NCBI RefSeq assembly: GCF_036884655.1 | Contig: NC_088339.1 | Coordinates: 21,594,001-21,658,000, forward strand | Length of the DNA stretch: 64,000 bases | Reading direction: 5' to 3' | Source of the DNA: Musa acuminata AAA Group | Taxonomy: Eukaryota; Streptophyta; Magnoliopsida; Zingiberales; Musaceae | Part shown: in pieces, positions 45,987-57,798 of the stretch | Layout: each line of letters begins with the position of its first letter | Position numbering within the stretch: position 1 is the stretch's first letter | Made by a program: the position numbers and the translations under genes | Notes under the pieces: generated by a model | Databases searched by the model: none | Seen by the model: the letters and a program-made list of their open reading frames with translations, nothing else | What the model was told of the DNA's origin: nothing

Positions 45987-46237
45987 ATTTATTGATTTTC
46001 TATAGGACTCTAAGAAGAAAGAGTAGAAAATAGTAGAAAAAACTAGGGGTACTTCTCATATGTAGTGTCATTCAAAAGCATTTATTTATATTAGTCAAAA
46101 GATAAAATATAAAATTTTTATGTAATAAAAAAACATATCATATACCAATGAATTTTTTCATCCTCATCTATTTATTTTAATTTTAATTTTTATATTTTAT
46201 TTCATCTAATCTTAATTTATTTAAATTAATCTTATCA
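45987..46237 (-). repeat. 5' LTR of the 43-46 kb copia element
   Basis: Bounded by the primer binding site on its inner side; the outer end reads TGATAAGATTAATTTAAAT on the minus strand. Confidence 0.7.
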
Positions 46238-49200
46238 TGTACTCATAAGTTTTGGTACTTCTATCATGAGGTGCTTGTTTTACTTCTTTAATGGAAACTG
46301 CACTGTGCGGTATTGCAAAGCCAAGACTATCTTGGATTGACTGTTCAACAAGGAATTGACAAGATTCATAAGGAACCTAATGTCCAGCTTTTGGTTGAAG
46401 CCCTTAGACAAGATATATATAGTTCGACCTCCTTTATCAATTTAGATTATGGATATTTTTCACTGTTTTGATTTTTTTTTTCAAATAGAAGATACATTAT
46501 TTTAGAAAGTGATTATAATCATTGCCCGAGGCAGCAAAATAGCAAAATCAGGAGATCCTCCCTCAAAGTCATCCATCTTATGAATCTTAGCATAATTTAC
46601 TAATAAATTTATCAGATGATTGTCCTTCCTAACCTAAATGTATGTTCTCCTTCCTAAATATATGTATCACTTTAAATTTCTCAAATAAAATCAAGACATT
46701 CAAAATATTTCAAATTACATTTTTAAAATGTCTGGAGGCTCCCGGTGATGATTAATAAGTGGTACCAGAGCTAAAAAATCTAACTCTATCAAAATCGTCA
46801 CCATAATACAAACTCTCCTCCATCATAAATGGTTAATTGTATACATTAGCAACTTGAGCCATCAATTTTGATTTTTTTTATTTATTTTAAATTTACACAT
46901 GCATGTAATGAAGGTGTTAACAATTTGATGTTGTGGCTTGGGCCTCAATACGACTCGAACTTATCCGAAGGGAATGAGATCATTCAAGTGAGTCTTCATG
47001 TGGAAGGGATAGAGTGGATGAGGACTAGACTACTGTTGGTGAGGGCGATTTTGAGATTATCTCAAGGTGAGGCTAGAGTAGGTTCGATCTCCATCAGGCC
47101 CTATGTGATATGTCAATATCAGATGATATTTTCAACTGGATCCCTTCGAAGCTTAAGTTAGTCGAAAGAAATTAAATTTATGTCAGATGAGATTTTCTGA
47201 GATCGATCATCTTTCGTGTGTCAAAGATTGATTTTTATATCTGTGGAGTTGGTGGGAGAGAACCGTGACACTAAGGGTCGCCCGTACCTCCTGCGATACA
47301 TTCATGCACCCGTACAACTCCCAACAGCACAAGTCGATCTGTTTGAGCTCTTTGGCATGGAGTCGATCCGTACTATCCAATACAAAACAAGGCTGATGGA
47401 GAATGACCGAAGAGATGTCGACCTACAATTAATATTAAAATACTTCATGTCAGAAGATAACAAATAGACACGCTCGCTCACCATTCTTCGGCAAAAGGAT
47501 TGGCCCTCTTCTTTTAGTCCTTTGCTTTCTACCTGTGAGTATGGTAAGCTTTTGCACTCATTTGAGTAAGTAATTATATATTTTTAGAAAAAAAAAAAGT
47601 GTGCTTATTTGAGAGCCTCCCGGAGAGTCATGCACTTAACTTGCTTAGGGCCCTATCATTTCCATGGAGCAGTCAGCAGCAATGATGGTAATTTGGGAGT
47701 TCTTGATCATGCAACTGATTCGTGAAATTCTAAGGTATTATCTTTTTAAAAAAATAAAAGTTTTATCTTATATATAAGATAAAATTATAAGTAAGTTTTC
47801 GTTAGATAGGATTTTTATTAATTTAAATAAAAAGATATTAGATGAGATGAAATAATATCTCCTTTCTACACCTATAAATACACACAGTATCGTCCAAATC
47901 TAAATTATTCAAGCCTAGAGGGCATCCAAATATAAATAATTTAAGCCTAGAAGGCTTAAGTCTGGATTCAAAGTTGAAGGTCATGTAGGTATTTTTGAAA
48001 AATTAGACATATATATTTTTATTTCTATCTCGGTTTCCTTTTTCTTAGTAGTTCAAATTTTTAGCTTATTTGAGAAAGAAATATAATTGTATGCAAGTAA
48101 TGCATACTCATTGTCAAATAGTTACACTTAGATTATAAATTCACCCAAAGTGTTATCCTTCACGATTCCCTCCTATTGGTGGCGATTCATAGTAATGAGA
48201 GCTTTATACATATCCCGACAGTGAAAAATAGTAGGTGGCTGATAAATTATTAGAATTTTCGAATTCTCACATATTTTCGTAAAATAATAACTAAAGATAT
48301 GAAGCCATGGCTTGGGTCCTCAATTAATACATTAATTATTGATGAAAGTATCTAACAGGTGAAGTACATTAAATGTACTTGGAGAGAATGAATCAAATTA
48401 ACTATTAATTTTTAGAGAAAAATTTATATTAAATGTATTAGTTCTTGGAGAAAAGAGATTCATATTAAAAATATTAAATTTGAATATATCTATCTATGGA
48501 CAATGTATAACCCTCATGTGCCATCAGAGACTTTCTTTATGCTTATTCTTTTGTGTTATAATTTTATCACTCTCTCTATCCATTCAGTATTTAGTATCAG
48601 ATTCAAAGTACATCGTAATCTCCTCCTCGAGCACCATCCAACCATAAATCTCTACATCTCTAGATCGAGAGAATTACGATAGCATCGACATGTTTTCTGG
48701 GTGAGAGTTTGGAAGATGAATCTGTTGAACCTTGTTCCCATTCGAACAGAAGCTGAACAAGAAGAGCTGATATCACAGTGGGAGGTGATTGGGAATCCGT
48801 ACCTCAAACTCTGCCGAAGATTACGAAATTTATTTATCTGCTCCTGAAGACTGCTCGTGTAAGCAAACCAATTCAAAGACCAGATCTGCAGGTAGCTCAT
48901 GTCCCTCTACTTGCATAGGATAACTCGGCCAAATGTATTCGAGTATAACCCATATCAGTAGATGATGGAATAATAAGGAGCATAAACAGGAGGCCTCGAA
49001 GCAACAAGAACAAAAGCATTTGCTTGAGGAGCAAATGACTAACTAGAGCAGCAAGAGGAACGGGAAGCAAAGATCTAGTCGTAGTAACCAGAGAGGTAGG
49101 AAGCAGGAGCCTGTCACTTCCTCCTCCTCGTTTCATGAGCAGCATCATCCATGTCTGCTTCGATCTTCTTCCAAGACGTCGAAGGCATTATTGGGTGCAG

Positions 49201-49960
49201 CGTTGGTGAAAGCCCCCATGTTCCTAATCATCAGGGAAACTGGATTCTCATCAACGCTGCACTCAATGATGCCTTCGATCCAGGTCCTCGGTATCAACCT
49301 CCCGCCCCTGCGCCGCTTATATGTACTGCTTCACGGGGAATCACGGAGCACTTGCGTCTTGCAATTGATTTGTGCTCGGCATCGTAGCAGCCTGTAGCGG
49401 AAGTCATCACCATGACCCGCAAACCATGTGAGTGGCAATAGGAGTGTGTACTGCGTACTAACGCCCTTTCCCAACTCATCCACGCAGTTCCACCGTGTAG
49501 TACTTCGAGAGCAACAGTACCCTCGGCGGCTACCCGATCACCTACACGCCCTGTGATTGCATATAGCAACGGGACCCACCTGCGAGGCCATCGTTCTCAA
49601 GTCACGGGAGAAGGAAATTGTCGATCGGTAAAATATTGGTGTATCGAATTAATTGATGGGGCTGTACAACAAATGTGTCGTACGTTGTCACGACACTGTA
49701 AAGGGCTTAAATAGAGGAATCCAAAACCTTGTAATAGACCGTACCAGGTTAGATGCCTGATATGTTTGGTTTCCGTTGACTCGGTACGATGGGAGTGGCA
49801 ATGTAATGGGTGTTTTGGGAAAATATCTGAAATATTATCATTCACGTCGTTGCACCGTAATTTCAGACTTTTGAGCAGTATCGTAAATTTTGAATTGTGA
49901 ATGATACCACTAACAATGCTGACAAGTATATTTATACTTGTCGATTGACTTAAATAATAC
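46238..49960. other. Unresolved repeat-rich region, possibly with a decayed LTR element
   Basis: No intact gene. Short frames occur at 46868-47467 and 48650-49570 with no known domain. A segment from about 47740 to 48590 has LTR-like traits: an AT-rich start, CCTATAAATACAC at about 47868, a pyrimidine-rich end, and then TAGTATCAGATTC at 48594, which resembles a primer binding site. The higher-GC stretch after it (48600-49580) would then be leader or gag, but it cannot be identified. Confidence 0.35.
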
Positions 49961-49964
49961 TCCC

Positions 49965-50590
49965 GTTTGAGCCTGGTAGTACTACCACCTAAACTTGCTC
50001 CAGACAACTATTTTGACCTTCTAACGAGTTTAATTTGGTTTTCTCAACAAGTTGGTATGGTTTCGACTTAATACCAACACAATTTGACTCATAAAAATTT
50101 CGATCAAAACTTTAACAGTCTAACTACATATTTGGCATAATTATGAAGCTTTCAACACATTGTACGCCATTTTGACATATCATCTGATCTTTCAACACTT
50201 CGTTCGAATATCTAGCGCATCGTTCTTTCCTTCGATATATTGCTCTATCTATCGACATGTCGACTTTCTCACGATACCCGATCTTTTGGTATAATACCCA
50301 ATCCTTCTGACATGATGCATAAACTTATAACACGAAGTCCATTTTTCGACGCGTCGACCAATCTTTCGGCTCGACGTCCAATTTCCAAGATAATACTTTT
50401 CTTGACACAATATCTAATCTCCTATTTCGATAATTTTCCCTTAATAGTTCGAGTCCTTGATCGATGTGTTTCCTACATCACTTATCTCAAAAGCAGGTTA
50501 GTCTATAAACTCATTAATTGATTTTATCATCAAAATATGATATTTAATAATTTCTCTATTTTTTATTATGATAATCAATTAATGATGGAT
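49965..50590 (-). repeat. Dispersed repeat copy B (LTR-like)
   Basis: Closest to copy D (55735-56437). Shared phrases: GACCTTCTAACGAG/GGCCTTCTGACGGG, AATACCAACACAATTTGA, CGTTCTTTCCTTC, CATGTCGACTTTCTCA, AAACTTATAACACGAAGTCCAT-type words and ATTGATTTTATCATCAAAATAT at the right end. It is followed by a CTCCCCCTTG word (minus-strand purine tract). Confidence 0.65.
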
Positions 50591-51427
50591 TTTATCCTGG
50601 CTCCCCCTTGTTTATATGTCATTTTGAAATATAATAAACTTTGAATTAAAAAAATAATAACTTTTTAGTACTAATCTTTAAATTTAAGTTGAAATAATTT
50701 TAATAATAAATCTTAGTAACTTTTAAAAGTCATATGCATAATTTTAAGTCGAAACAATCTTAGTGACTTTCAATAATAATCATTGCAAAAGTCATATGCA
50801 TAATTTTAATTAAAACATCAAAATAATAATAATTTACACAAATCATATATCAAAATAATCATTACACAAATCATATGCATAATCAAATAACATCATCATT
50901 ATCATAAGTTAAAACATCATACATAGTTACCCCGTTATCAAAAAGTAAAAACTACTTCTTGCCTTTTGTCATTAACAAAAAGGAGAAATACACAAGCTGC
51001 TCAGGTAGTGGTAATCCAAAATATCTAAATAAAAAATGAAAATATGTATCAAAAGTGTCAAGACATTGATGAATCTACTGCATCTCAATCAAAATTTGAT
51101 CTTGATGAAGCTCAATACGATCCAATCGGACTATTACGGAACCAGAAGATAAAGATGGTATTAGATCCATTAGAGGTCTCACCTCAAAGGGACTAGTAGG
51201 AGGAGGACTACCCCTATGTATATGTGTTTTTAGTTCAGGTACAAGTGGAGGAGAATCAGTTTTTTTTAGGTAATCTAGTTCAAATTCTATTCAGTATAGT
51301 GCACCTCAATCTTCTTAATAGATTGCTATTAATGTTATTAAATTTATCTACTTTTATGATTTCTTCATCTAGTGGGATAGTTATGTCGTATACATATAGT
51401 AGTTTAGTAATCAGGCCACCATATAGA
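50591..51427 (-). other. Retrotransposon internal 3' end next to copy B, with unclassified AT-rich DNA
   Basis: The minus strand at 50940-50990 contains a version of CTTTTTGTTAATGACAAAAGG, a word also found to the right of copy C (54700). Similar sequence is known near the 3' end of Sirevirus-type copia elements. Nothing else here is recognisable. Confidence 0.35.
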
Positions 51428-52963
51428 TGTAGGAAAATCTAGGGGCGACATCACATGTGCAGTAGAAGAATAAAAATTAAAATCCCCAAATTTCCCAAAG
51501 ATGTGTTCGTCGTCGTGTGAAGATTAATACGCAAAATCTGTAAAACTGAAAAACATGCATTAGATAGTTGTGTTACCTAGGAAGATCGTATATCCTTGAA
51601 TCCCTATAGATCTGTAGAAGAGGATGAAGGAGATCAAGTGTCCTTCTATCTAGTGGTGATTCACGCAGCAAAGCTGCGACGACGCTCCTCAAATCTCCAG
51701 ACCTATTATCTGAGGAGGAGAATGGAGAGGAGAATAGGAGGTGGCAACCAAGAAAACCTCTGGCCTATGGGTGTATGGTTTCCTCATATTTATAGAGGCC
51801 CCATATCAACTTAACCCTAATGGATCCTACCTTATTGGATATTGGATCTCCATCCAACTACTCAAGCCTATTAGATTAGTAGATTTATATCAAATAATCA
51901 CTCATTGGCTCTTATTGGATCTCATCTATAGGATCCAATAATTTAGGGGCTTATTGGATATCCAATAAGATAGGGGTTCCGACGGATATATTATATTCGA
52001 ACCTCTACTCGTCATAACGCCTATCATATGTGTATGACCCTCTAGGCTCAATATCGAGTTGGTCGTGAGTCATACGTGTCAAAACTCCTTCTGGCTTAGT
52101 GAATTATTATCTTCATAATAATTCACTCGACTCATCGACTACTGATGTACTAAGACACTACACCGCAGTCCCTAAACGATACAAGGGAATCCAATCCTTT
52201 GGACATATCTATCTTCAATTACCATATATCTATAGTCTCTCATCTATTTAAAATCCTAGAGACCATAAACCGTTAAGCTCATACAATTTCTGCTCAAGTC
52301 TTACTCTAATCGGATTCTCCCAAAGAACTCTTTTTCTCTTAATCTGAATGACCCTAGCTAAGGATTTGTCTAAGCAAAAACACATGAGATATTTCTCTCA
52401 TGACATCGAGAGCAGATGATCCTCTATCGACACTCAATAACTCTCAAAAGATTAGCTATCACATCCAATGACCAAGTGTGCTAGATTTGGAACCTCTAGA
52501 CCTATAATTTTGGTATCAAAAAGTGGAGTACTCATACATGATATCCTTGGTGTCTCAAGTCTAAGGACCAGATATGTCATTGGGACGACAAAATCATTGT
52601 TTGACAATAAGGTATCATCAACCATCCAGCATTCCATAAGCGGATCAATCAGTGAATTTATTCTCCAATAAGCACTTACATTGTATCCTTAGTATCTCCA
52701 CACGAGCAGCTATAAGATCAATTGCATCTATCATATGGATGGGTATATAGTATACTAATCTATCTGGTTATCTCGATATCCCTCTCAAATAACCTATGAC
52801 CGAGATTATTTATGATCTATATTTAAAGGTGAATCGGTCTCATTATCGTGATCCTATCATGATCTAATTCTCATTGCACAGATCTATAGACATCACAATA
52901 TATTCATGCAATAGATAATATAAAATGATAAAATACTAAATAATAATAATATTAATATTAATC

Positions 52964-52997
<34 letters not shown>

Positions 52998-53076
52998 AAA
53001 TACTAAATATTCATGCGTATCAAGTCACATGTGTCATCACTTACGTGATTGGCTTGTAGAGCACCTATGACTAGTA
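51428..53076 (-). repeat. Solo LTR of the 13-22 kb copia family, minus orientation
   Basis: The reverse complement of this ~1.65 kb stretch aligns with both LTRs of the element at 13322-22171 over their whole length: ACTAGTCATAGGTGC at its start, CACATGTGAC, the (TTA)n patch (here 52965-53000), the CTCTATCAATAG-type words, TTATTGGATCCTATAGATGAG, TCTATAAATATGAGG (TATA), CTAGGTAACACA, and an end near GATTTTCCTACA. No internal element sequence adjoins either end. The flanking five bases (ATAGA and ATAAA) differ by one, which may be a mutated target duplication. Length agrees with the two other LTRs (1625 and 1678). Confidence 0.85.
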
Positions 53077-53229
53077 ATAAAAGCATCATGTACTTCTTAA
53101 ATATATTAATCATATTTTAACATATTAGATATCAAATGTAATTCTTATTATGATCAAGTCGGTACTAAGAGGGGCGGGCAAATTAGTATTTACATTAAAA
53201 ATTTTAGTTTGAAACTTCGTACTATGAAA

Positions 53230-54515
53230 ATCGATATCAAGATGTTAACTTAAACACACGTTTGTAAGCATAGTGAAAGTAAATAAATTAGTTTGTAAGC
53301 ATAGTGAAAGTAAATAAATTAGTTTGTAATACGAATGAAAAGCAATAAAGTAAATACAAACTATATTTATAGTGGTTCGATCATTGTGACCTACATCTAC
53401 TCCCGTTTCCTCTTCACTCGAGGCTACCGATTTCCAGACTGATATTCTTTTAACGAGTGAAGATCAACTATCCTTTTACATCTCTTTCTCCTTTTCATAG
53501 GCTCAGGAGAGAACTTTTATATCTCTTTTTCTTTTATACCTCTCTCCTCCCTTAGAAACCTTTTAACTCTAGAAGGAAGGGACTCACTAAACTTAGAGAG
53601 ATTATAACACTTTTGAACTTAGAATTATTTTTCATTTCTGTTTAATTCTTGCATCTTTATGTAAGAATAGTTGGAGTATTTATAGAACCCAAATGACTTA
53701 AAAAATGAAGACAAAAAAGGTCTGGTTTCCCAAGTCTTGATGGTACCGCCGCTTATGCTGGGCGGTACTACCGCCTACAGCATTAACACTGGTCGGTACC
53801 ATTGCTTGACACAATCTGGGAGACTGTGTTTGGACGGTACCACCACCCAAACTGGCAATACTATCACTTGACATTGGGTGGTACCATTGCCCAGTCCGAC
53901 GATACTACCACCTGACATAGTCTCAGAGATTGTGTCTTGGAGACTAAGCCTCTGGTAGTGCCACTGCTTGGACCGATAGTACCACCGCTTGACCCAACTT
54001 TTGGGTCGCTGAATGAGCCTTTCTCTTAGTCAAAAATAGCCCCAACATAAGCTTGATTGGCCCCTAATTGAGTTGGCATGGTTATACCCGAAACCAACTC
54101 AATTAGCCCTCTAAACTACTTCGATCAAGATAAATTATTACAAGCAAGAATACTAAGTTATCTGGTATGTAATTAGTTCATCCAACGCTTCGTCCGAACC
54201 TTTGATGCATCGTCCTCTCTTGCAGCGTATTGCCCAATCGGTATGTTAACCTTCACAACACCCTATCTCCTTATTGTAATGTCTGATCCTTCTGGTCTGA
54301 TACCCGAATTCATTGCACGAAGTCTTTTGCCGACATGTTGACCTTCCTCTCGTTTGACATCCAATCTTCTGACATATTTCATTTTAGCCCAACTTTTGAT
54401 TTTTTCTACTTTAATTATCTATTTATGATCAAAGCTAGTCCTACGTCACTCAAAACATATATTGGATCATAAACTTATCAATTGATTTCCTCATCAAAAT
54501 CTGAGATTCAATAAT
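53230..54515 (-). repeat. Dispersed repeat copy C (LTR-like, ~1.3 kb)
   Basis: Matches copy A along its length, including TTTATAGTGGTTCGATC, GAAGATCAACTATCCTTTTAC, repeated GGCGGTACTACCGCC-type words, and the right end CACTCAAAACATATATTGGATCATAAACTT...ATCAATTGATTT...GAGATTCAATA. Immediately right of it the minus strand has AAAAAAGAGAGAGAT, a likely polypurine tract, so this looks like a 3' LTR in minus orientation. A 29 bp duplication sits at 53270-53325. Confidence 0.72.
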
Positions 54516-55734
54516 CTCTCTCTTTTTTATAATGATAACTAATTAATGATAGAGTTTAAACTAAACTCCCCCATCAATATGTCATATTGATAGAAACGTA
54601 AATTCAAAAATAAATTATGAATCCAAGCAACATATCATCATAAAATCAGGCATATCAAAATTTCAATACATCATTCAATGCATGATCGTCATCATAACTT
54701 CTTCCCCTTTGTCATCAACAAAAAGGTGAAGTACAACTAGCAAATTTTTAAGATATAATTTCAAATCATTGTATTATAAACATAGTTTCAAGTTTTTAAA
54801 ACATCATTGCATATATCATCATGCAAACTAGTAAGTTTTTCATATATGAAAGTTAACAAAACTTCATCTTTTAAGATACACAAGATAGCATGTTTTCTTT
54901 TCTTTTTGATATTAAAGCTAGCAAGTTCTTTGAAAAAGAAAGCAAGATTTACATCATTTTAGAATATACAAGCTAGCAAATTTTACATCATTTTAGAACA
55001 TACAAGCTAGCTAGTTTGCTTTTTTTTACAATATGTAAGCTAGCATGATTTGCTTTTTGAATTATGCAAGCTAACAAATTTTGATTATCTTTTGATATGT
55101 ACACACCGGCAATACTTTCTCCCTCTTTGTCATTGACAAAATGAGGGGAATAACATGAAGGTGCAATTCATTTTCCTTTACATAAGTTCTCTAAGCATCA
55201 CATAAGGTATACAACCATAAATATAAAAGAATTATATATAATAAAAATCATGTCAAGAAAGATATAATATCAAAGATCATGTGAGTACCAAAATACATGA
55301 TTCATTTTGATCTTATTTTTTATTTAAAAAATAAAAAATCTTAGGAGACCAAATAATAAGAGAAATCTTAAGTTATGAATTCTGAAAAAGATATTTTCTT
55401 TGATAAATAGTAAAAAGGAACATAGGAAAATAAAGATCTCAATTCATGTATAAAAAATTTTAAGTTGTCATGATCATGATTCATATATTAAAAATTTTGA
55501 AGTTATAATTCACAAGAAAAATCATAATTCATAAAAAAAAAGTCTCCTTTTTAGTAAACAATAAGAAGAAAGAAGAACTTCATACATAAGAAATATCGAG
55601 TCATCAAGTGAAGAAATTATGATTCATGTGATAAAAAGATTGTCGAGATTCATGCATTTGAGTAAATTTTTTTAAACTATCATTACTTTAACTCATCATG
55701 CATAATTTTAACACATCGTAAATTATGAATTTTG
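54516..55734 (-). other. 3' internal remnant of the retrotransposon ending in copy C
   Basis: Two short words (minus strand GATGACAAAGGGGAAGAAG near 54700-54720 and GACAAAGAGGGAGAAAG near 55115-55135) resemble the low-complexity 3' part of Sirevirus copia elements. Between them lie tandem copies of a CAAGCTAGCA word. No open frame survives. Confidence 0.4.
54888..55085. repeat. Tandem CAAGCTAGCA repeats, ~37 bp period
   Basis: Words AAGCTAGCAAG, CAAGCTAGCAAATTT, CAAGCTAGCTAGTTTG, TAAGCTAGCATG and CAAGCTAACAAATTT recur at roughly 35-40 base spacing. Two neighbouring units share ACATCATTTTAGAAYATACA exactly apart from one base. Confidence 0.75.
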
Positions 55735-56437
55735 AATAGTACCATCGCCACCTTGGCAATACCACCATCAGCAATGCTAGCAAACACTATTTATTCTTAT
55801 CGGCTAACTCAGGTGATACCATCGCTTGGACCTAATGGTACTATTGCCCAAGCCTATTCAAGGCCACTATTTTGGCCTTCTGACGGGCCCAATTCAGCTT
55901 GGGTCTAAGACCATTGGCTTTCTAGATAAGTTGACATAGGTTCGACTCGATACCAACACAATTTGACCGAGAACCCCGTTCAAGACTCTAACAATTCAAC
56001 TTTAACAATTCAACTACATATCCGACACAATTATGAAGCTTTTAGAACACTATACGCTATTTCAATATATCGTCGATCTTTTGGTACTTTGTCCGAACGT
56101 TTGGTGCATCGTTCTTTCCTTCAACATATCGCTCGATCTATCAGTATTTCGACTTTCTCATGACACTCGATCTTTTAATGTAATACCTTATCTTTCTGGT
56201 ACGATGCTCGAACTTATAGCATGAAGTCCATTTTTTAGCATGTCGACCAATCCTTCGGCTCAACATCCAATTTCCAACATTATACTTTTTTCGATACAAT
56301 GTTTGATTCTCTTGCTTCGACAATTTGCTCTTGATGGTTCGAGATTTTGATCAATGTATTTCTTGCGCTACTTATCTCAAAAGTATATTAGTCCATAAAT
56401 TCATCAATTAATTTTATTATTAAAATATATGATTTAA
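55735..56437 (-). repeat. Dispersed repeat copy D (LTR-like)
   Basis: Highly similar to copy B for about 600 bases from AATACCAACACAATTTGACC to ATTAATTTTATTATTAAAATATATGATTTAATAAA. Its left part has the same ATACCACCATC / GGTGATACCATCGC words as copies A and C. It runs directly into the tandem array at its right. Confidence 0.65.
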
Positions 56438-57180
56438 TAAAACTTGATCTCGATTATGATATAAAAAGTCCTAAATTTTAATAATTAATTAATATATTTA
56501 AAAAAAAAATAATATTAATTATCTTAAAATCATATCATAATAATTCTGTAAAAATTTAGATTAGTTTAGTGGAAGTTGATCAAGTTACACTCGAAATTAA
56601 ACTAAATTATCCTCCATCACAAAACTTATTCAAAAAATCTTTAATTTCAATAATTAATTATCATAAAATTTTATAAAAATAAAAAAGTGATATTAATCCT
56701 CTTAGAATTATGACCAAGTAGTTTGGTGGACGTCTGAGTTAGTTGAGTAGACGTTAAACAAGTTACACTCTAAATTTAACAATGTTACACTCGATTATGG
56801 GATATCTACAAAAAAAATAATAATAATTTTAATACTTAATTATCATAAAATTTTTAAACATAGAAAAAAATTAAACTAATTGTCTTAGAACCATGTTATT
56901 GTAGTTTCAAAAAAGTTTGGGTTAGTTCAATGAAAGTTAATTATAATCTAAACTGAACTAAAATATACTTGACCACAATACCGATTAAAAAATCTTAAAT
57001 TTTGATAATTAATTATTATAAATTTATTAAAAATTAAAATAATATTAATCATGTAAGAATCATATTCTAACTGTTCTATGAAGGTTTGGGTTGGTTTAGT
57101 AAAAGTGACCTAGTTATACTTGAAATTGAATTAAACTAGACATAACAAAACTTATCCAAAAATTCCTCTATTTCAATCAA
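56438..57180. repeat. AT-rich tandem array, ~175 bp units, about 4.2 copies
   Basis: Each unit begins with an A-run followed by TCTTAAATTT-AATAATTAATTAT, continues with ATATTAATNNNCTTAGAATCAT, GTTTGGGTTAGTTTAGTGAAAGTTGA-type words, and ends with AAGTTACACTCGAAATTAAACTAAA...AAAACTTATYC. Unit starts are near 56461, 56632, 56810, 56986 and 57158 (the last truncated), giving spacings of about 170-178 bases. Units differ at many positions, so the array is old. Confidence 0.8.
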
Positions 57181-57798
57181 GTTTGGTTCGTAAGCTTTTT
57201 TTTATCATTTAATAAAAAAATTCCCCTAGAAAAAAAATGAATAGGGAGATGTCATCCGGTAAAAAATCAATAATGGAAGCTTTTCTCAATAAAATATCCA
57301 TATTTAATCTGAAAATAAAAAAAATTTCTTCCAAGACCTCTCCCTGTGACTATATCTATCTCCTTTACCACAACAATTTGAAGGTGTCATAAAAGGAGAC
57401 ATCTATCTGTGACTCAGCTTAACTGTTGTAATGGAAGGAAATTTACAAGATGGAAACTGTGCCATTTAGAAAATTCCAGAAAATAAGCAGCAGCAAGACA
57501 GAATGCAGGATTGTGAAAGGCTTTTAGACGAGAATCTTATTGCATATTTACAAATACTTCTTTGATCACAAATTCCCTAATTCAATATCATCCTATTTTT
57601 TACAGTAAATCTAGCTTTACATAATTGAATGGAATTGCATTGACAGGGTGATTGTGCCCTTCCAAATTCATTCGATCTCTTCCATATACACGATTGAGCT
57701 GCACAGGGCACCAGAGATGGATCATGAAAATTTTCGATATCACAGTCATCTATCTGCGACTTCCTTCCCAAGTCAAGTACTGATCTATTACCATGACT
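57181..57798 (-). other. Spacer and probable 3' UTR of the PLAC8 gene
   Basis: AT-rich up to ~57400, then more balanced. The last ~250 bases are likely the PLAC8 3' UTR. No separate gene seen. Confidence 0.5.

Larger units (their letters stand above)
43127..46237 (-). mobile_element. Ty1-copia LTR retrotransposon, internally deleted, minus orientation
   Basis: LTR-like segments at about 43127-43425 and 45987-46237 share ATTGATTTTCTA at one end, then GAAAATARTAGAAA, ATTTATATTARTCAAAAGATAAA, ATTTTATTTCATCTAATC and TTTAAATTAATCTTAT at the other. A primer binding site lies just inside the higher copy and a purine tract (GAATTAAGAGG on the minus strand) just inside the lower one. Gag, reverse transcriptase and RNase H fragments follow the copia order on the minus strand, but integrase and much else are missing: the internal part is only ~2.6 kb. 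No intact frame remains, and no target duplication was found. Confidence 0.82.

Noticed and set aside
48652..49569. Several 70-90 codon frames in a GC-richer patch
   Set aside because: No domain found; frames on both strands overlap and likely reflect decayed repeat DNA.
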